Part shown: positions 5,735 to 8,636 of the stretch, piece after piece
Position numbering within the stretch: position 1 is the first letter of the stretch
Layout of the letters: every line of letters starts with the position of its first letter
DNA from: Acidobacteriota bacterium
GTDB taxonomy: Bacteria; Acidobacteriota; Terriglobia; Bryobacterales; Bryobacteraceae
NCBI GenBank assembly: GCA_016871135.1
Contig: VFZQ01000187.1
Location: forward strand, 1 to 8,636
Length of the DNA: 8,636 nt
Direction of reading: 5' to 3'
The notes under the pieces: generated by a model
The model's input: the letters and a program-made list of their open reading frames with translations, nothing else
What the model was told of the DNA's origin: nothing
Database searches by the model: none
Position numbers and translations under genes: made by a program

Positions 5735-6639
5735 GCGAACTCGTAATCGGATCGCGCGGCTCCAAGCTCGCGCTATGGCAGGCCAATCACATCGCGGCGA
5801 AACTTGCGGCCCTCGGTCACTCTACGCGTATAGATATCATTCAAACTACCGGCGACAAAATCACTGATGTCGCGCTGAGCAAAGTCGGCGCCAAGGGCCT
5901 GTTCACCAAGGAAATCGAGGAAGCGCTGCTCGCCGGAACGATCGATCTCGCCGTGCATTCGGCCAAGGACATGCCGACCGAACTGCCCGTTGGCCTCGTT
6001 TTATCGGCATTTCCCGAACGCGAAGATCCGCGCGACGCCTTGATCGGCTCCACGCTCGCCGCGCTCCCGAACGGCGCAATCGTCGGCACAAGTTCCTTGC
6101 GCCGAGCGGCGCAACTTCGCGGCATCCGGCAGGATCTGGTGATCAACGATCTGCGTGGCAATGTCGACACGCGATTGCGCAAACAGGCCGAAGGGCAATA
6201 TGCGGCCATCGTACTCGCGGCGGCGGGATTGACGCGGCTCGGCTGGCAGGACCGCATCACCGAATATCTCGACCCCGAGGTCTTCATCCCCGCTGTCGGC
6301 CAAGGCGCGCTCGCGATCGAAACCCGCGACGACAGCGGCGCCGGACACGCGGCAGCGATGAAGTTGGACGACGCCGCCACGCGCACGCGCGTAACCGCCG
6401 AACGCGCCGCGCTCGCCGCGATGGGCGGCGGATGTCAGGTCCCGCTCGGCGCGCATGCGGTAGTCGGCAAGCACGGCGAAATCAACATGCGCGGCATCGT
6501 TGTGTCGCCCGACGGACGCTTTATTGTCAACGCCACCGCAACGGGCGCCGGCAACGATCCCGCCGGCGTCGGCGCGGCACTGGCCAAGAAACTCCTCGCC
6601 AGCGGCGCTTCGATTGTGCTCCAACAGGTGGGAATGTGA
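5731..6639 (+). CDS. hemC: Porphobilinogen deaminase (hydroxymethylbilane synthase)
   Basis: Joins four porphobilinogen molecules into the linear tetrapyrrole hydroxymethylbilane, in the cytosol. The 302 residues cover the whole family length. Domain 1 opens with LVIGSRGSKLALWQANH (4-20) and includes GDKITDVALSKVGAKGLFTKEIEEALL (41-67). The catalytic Asp80 lies in VHSAKDMPT. Arginines that hold substrate carboxylates are in GTSSLRRAAQLR (119-130) and LRGNVDTRL (141-149). The C-terminal domain has Cys235 in MGGGCQVPLGAHA, the residue that carries the dipyrromethane cofactor. No key residue is missing. ATGA overlaps the hemA stop, with only a weak purine stretch upstream, so re-initiation by hemA ribosomes is likely. 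The product passes directly to the HemD half of the next gene's protein. Confidence 0.97.
   Translation: MSELVIGSRGSKLALWQANHIAAKLAALGHSTRIDIIQTTGDKITDVALSKVGAKGLFTKEIEEALLAGTIDLAVHSAKDMPTELPVGLVLSAFPEREDPRDALIGSTLAALPNGAIVGTSSLRRAAQLRGIRQDLVINDLRGNVDTRLRKQAEGQYAAIVLAAAGLTRLGWQDRITEYLDPEVFIPAVGQGALAIETRDDSGAGHAAAMKLDDAATRTRVTAERAALAAMGGGCQVPLGAHAVVGKHGEINMRGIVVSPDGRFIVNATATGAGNDPAGVGAALAKKLLASGASIVLQQVGM
6626..6633 (+). promoter_or_regulatory. Ribosome binding site fixing the GTG start of cobA-hemD
   Basis: AGGTGGGA lies inside the last codons of hemC, 2 bases before the GTG at 6636 (4 if AGGTGG is taken as the core). It supports GTG as the start: no in-frame ATG lies nearby and conserved CobA sequence begins four residues later. 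The spacing is short for a Shine-Dalgarno, so coupling through the GTGA overlap probably helps. Confidence 0.5.
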
Positions 6640-8015
6640 CTGGCAAGGTCTACCTTGTCGGTGCGGGCCCGGGCGATCCAGACCTGATCACCGTCAAGGG
6701 CCGCGACGTCTTGCAGCGCGCGGGCGTTGTTCTGTACGACAACCTAGCCGCGCACGAACTGCTCGATCTCGCTCCGTGCGCCGAAAGAATCTACGTCGGC
6801 AAAAAGAAGTCCGACCACTCGATGCCGCAGACTGAAATCAGCCAACTGCTCATCGCGAAGGCGCGCGAACACGCGGTCGTCGTTCGATTAAAGGGCGGCG
6901 ATCCGTTCATCTTCGGCCGGGGCGGGGAAGAGTTGGAAGCGCTCCACGATGCGGCCATCGATTACGAAGTCATTCCCGGCGTGACGTCGGCGCTCGGCAT
7001 GGCCGCCTGTACCGGCGTGCCGCTCACACATCGCGAGCACACCTCATCGGTCAGCTTTGTTACCGGCCACGATCCTTCGAAGATCGACTGGTCGCGCGTC
7101 GGGCATTCCGAAACGCTCGTCATCTACATGGGCTTGAGCAGCGCCGCCGACATCGCCTCGCGGTTGATTGCAGCCGGCCGCGCGCCGCATACGCCCGCGC
7201 TTGTCGTGCAGCGCGCGACAACGCCGCGCCAACACACCGTACGCACCGATCTCGCCTCGCTCGCCGAAGCCGTCAAGCCATTGAAGCCGCCCGCGACGAT
7301 CGTCATCGGCGAAGTGGCCGCGCTCGGCGACAAACTCGATTGGTTCGCGCGCCGCCCGCTGCACAACAAGACGATCGTTCTCCTCCGCGCGCCCGAGCAA
7401 TCAAGTGAATCGGCCCACGCGCTCCGATCTCGGGGCGCGCACGTCATCGAAGCCCCCGTGATCGCTCTCGAAGCCATCGATTTCGCCGTACCCGATCTCG
7501 CCGCCTACGACTGGCTGCTCTTCACCTCCGCTAACGCGGTTCGTTTCTTCTTCGCGCAAATTCCCGATACCCGCCGCGTTACGCCGCGCGTAATGGCTAT
7601 CGGCCCAGCAACCGCCGCGGCTCTGCGCGAGTATCGAATCGTGGCCGATGCCGTTGGAGAGGGTGTCGCCGAAAATCTGCAGGGCCTTTCGGGCCGAGTG
7701 CTGCTCCCGCGCGCCGCTGTCGCCCGCGATGTCATCCCAGGTGTCGAAGTCCTGCCGGTCTATCGCAACGTCGTTCCTCCAGGCGCCGCCGAAAAAATTG
7801 CCGCCATCGCGCACGCCGATTTCATCGTGTTCACCAGTTCCAGCACCGTCAAGAATTTCCTCGCGCTCGACGGCCGCCGCCTGCTCGACGCCGGCGCGCG
7901 CGCGATTTCGATCGGGCCTGCGACCAGCGAAACGCTGCGCGCGCACGGCATTGTCATCGCCGCCGAGGCAAACCCGCACACCTTCGATGGTGTGATAGAC
8001 GCGATAATCAGGTAG
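6636..8015 (+). CDS. cobA-hemD: Fused uroporphyrinogen-III C-methyltransferase / uroporphyrinogen-III synthase
   Basis: A bifunctional enzyme of 459 residues. The N-terminal part (about 3-240) is SUMT/CobA, which adds two methyl groups from S-adenosylmethionine to uroporphyrinogen III to make precorrin-2. It shows KVYLVGAGPGDPDLITVKG (4-22), RLKGGDPFIFGRGGEE (84-99), VIPGVTSALGMAACTGVPLTH (112-131) and the GEVAALGDKLDWF tail (225-237). The C-terminal part (about 243-459) is HemD, which cyclises hydroxymethylbilane with inversion of ring D. It shows TIVLLRAPEQSSE, DWLLFTSANAVRFFF (292-306), FIVFTSSSTVKNFL (396-409) and AISIGPATSETLRAHGIVIA (423-442). HemD is poorly conserved in sequence, so that half rests on these motifs plus position. 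GTG start in a GTGA overlap with hemC. There is no CysG-type dehydrogenase/chelatase domain, so siroheme completion needs another gene. Such fusions are known in several phyla. Confidence 0.94.
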   Translation: MTGKVYLVGAGPGDPDLITVKGRDVLQRAGVVLYDNLAAHELLDLAPCAERIYVGKKKSDHSMPQTEISQLLIAKAREHAVVVRLKGGDPFIFGRGGEELEALHDAAIDYEVIPGVTSALGMAACTGVPLTHREHTSSVSFVTGHDPSKIDWSRVGHSETLVIYMGLSSAADIASRLIAAGRAPHTPALVVQRATTPRQHTVRTDLASLAEAVKPLKPPATIVIGEVAALGDKLDWFARRPLHNKTIVLLRAPEQSSESAHALRSRGAHVIEAPVIALEAIDFAVPDLAAYDWLLFTSANAVRFFFAQIPDTRRVTPRVMAIGPATAAALREYRIVADAVGEGVAENLQGLSGRVLLPRAAVARDVIPGVEVLPVYRNVVPPGAAEKIAAIAHADFIVFTSSSTVKNFLALDGRRLLDAGARAISIGPATSETLRAHGIVIAAEANPHTFDGVIDAIIR

Positions 8016-8636
8016 ATGCTGCTCCTGTTCCTCGCCTACGCGTTGCGCGTGCCGCTCGGGATTGACAACTACGTCCCTGCGCCGGCGTCGAATCCCATCA
8101 CCAAGGAGTCGGCGGCGCTCGGCCGCAAGCTCTTCTTCGACAAGCGTCTCTCGCGCGATGGTACCGTCTCCTGCGCAACCTGCCACGATCCCCAATACGG
8201 CTTTACCGACAAACACCCGAAGGCCGTCGGCATCGAAAACAAAGTTGGCCCGCGACGCACGCCGCGCATCCTGAACCGCGCCTGGGGCAAGCGATTCTTC
8301 TGGGATGGCCGCGCGCCCGATCTCGAACACCAGGTCGCGCAGCCTATCGCCAATCCTTCGGAAATGGATATGCCGGTCGCCAAGGTCGTGGCGCGTCTGG
8401 CGGCCATCGACGAGTACAAAGGTATCGATGAAAAGGGATTGCGGTTCGCGCTGGCGTCATACGTGCGGACCATTCTCGCCGGCAACTCGCCCTACGATCG
8501 CTACCTGGCTGGTGACAATTCCGCGTTGACCGCCGAACAACAAGTGGGCCTCAATTTGTTTCGCGGCAAAGCCGGCTGCATCTCCTGTCACCTCGGCCCA
8601 AACCTGACCGATGAAGGCTTCCACGTCACCGCCGCC
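8016..8636 (+). CDS. Diheme cytochrome c peroxidase / MauG-family protein, 3' truncated
   Basis: The first 207 residues of a bacterial diheme peroxidase; the frame is open to the end of the window. Two c-type heme attachment sites are visible: CATCH at residues 53-57 (in DGTVSCATCHDPQYGFTD) and CISCH at 188-192 (FRGKAGCISCHLGPNLTDEG). Other family motifs are SAALGRKLFFDKRLSRDG (32-49), RRTPRILNRAWGKRFFWDGRAP (80-101) and QPIANPSEMDMP (109-120). Members reduce hydrogen peroxide in the periplasm, or oxidise protein substrates as MauG does. The present part does not decide between these. The frame is the same as that of cobA-hemD and is separated from it only by TAG 8013-8015, so translation must begin at or after ATG 8016. 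The N-terminus (MLLLFLAYALRVPLG) is a short, poorly charged export signal, although c-heme attachment requires export. AGG at 8010-8012 is too close for a good ribosome site. Confidence 0.92.
   Translation, partial: MLLLFLAYALRVPLGIDNYVPAPASNPITKESAALGRKLFFDKRLSRDGTVSCATCHDPQYGFTDKHPKAVGIENKVGPRRTPRILNRAWGKRFFWDGRAPDLEHQVAQPIANPSEMDMPVAKVVARLAAIDEYKGIDEKGLRFALASYVRTILAGNSPYDRYLAGDNSALTAEQQVGLNLFRGKAGCISCHLGPNLTDEGFHVTAA

Noticed and set aside
6001..6624. Minus-strand open frame of 207 codons inside hemC
   Set aside because: It is a shadow of hemC, whose active-site Asp and cofactor Cys are intact on the plus strand.
7401..8330. Long minus-strand open frame (309 codons) across the cobA-hemD end and the peroxidase start
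   Set aside because: It is antisense to two well-supported genes, its translation has no recognisable motif, and GC-rich codon bias commonly opens such mirror frames.
1..8636. Mobile elements, CRISPR arrays, tRNA genes or a defence island
   Set aside because: There are no transposase or integrase motifs, no spaced direct repeats, no tRNA-like cloverleaf noticed, and base composition looks uniform with housekeeping genes throughout.

Overview
The window is a GC-rich, gene-dense bacterial chromosomal segment. It carries ten protein genes, two of them cut by the window edges, and no recognisable tRNA, rRNA, CRISPR array or insertion sequence. Gene content and style suggest an environmental Gram-negative bacterium: an OmpH/Skp-type periplasmic protein, a PafA-like phosphatase, a diheme peroxidase, a fused CobA-HemD and a HemX/CcsA protein in front of hemA. 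My best guess is Acidobacteriota of the Solibacter/Bryobacter kind. That assignment rests on general resemblance and is an inference, not something shown by a marker gene.

Left part (1-2792, plus strand): the 3' end of a PafA-type alkaline phosphatase, an OmpH/Skp-like periplasmic chaperone, an unrecognised 148-residue single-pass membrane protein, and an HslR-like S4-domain RNA-binding protein. The last three are tightly spaced (24 and 9 bases) and probably co-transcribed. A perfect 7-bp hairpin straight after the ompH stop codon buries the Shine-Dalgarno sequence of the membrane-protein gene.

Middle (2818-3635): a RidA-family gene on the minus strand converges on hslR and diverges from a small exported protein. 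Only 17 bases separate the two divergent start codons, and those bases hold a near-symmetric -10-like element facing both ways.

Right part (3663-8636, plus strand): a tetrapyrrole cluster, HemX/CcsA-like membrane protein - hemA - hemC - cobA-hemD fusion - diheme cytochrome c peroxidase. The first four overlap by 4 bases at each junction (ATGA, ATGA, GTGA), and the peroxidase ATG directly abuts the cobA-hemD stop. HemA reduces glutamyl-tRNA to glutamate-1-semialdehyde. HemC polymerises porphobilinogen to hydroxymethylbilane. The HemD half closes that to uroporphyrinogen III, and the CobA half methylates it to precorrin-2 (siroheme or cobalamin branch). hemL and hemB are not in the window. The peroxidase is a c-type heme consumer, and the first gene belongs to a family that acts in cytochrome c assembly or in HemA control.

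I do not see a clearly novel multi-gene system. The most interesting signals are regulatory: the SD-sequestering hairpin, the compact divergent promoter, and the end-to-end translationally coupled heme operon.
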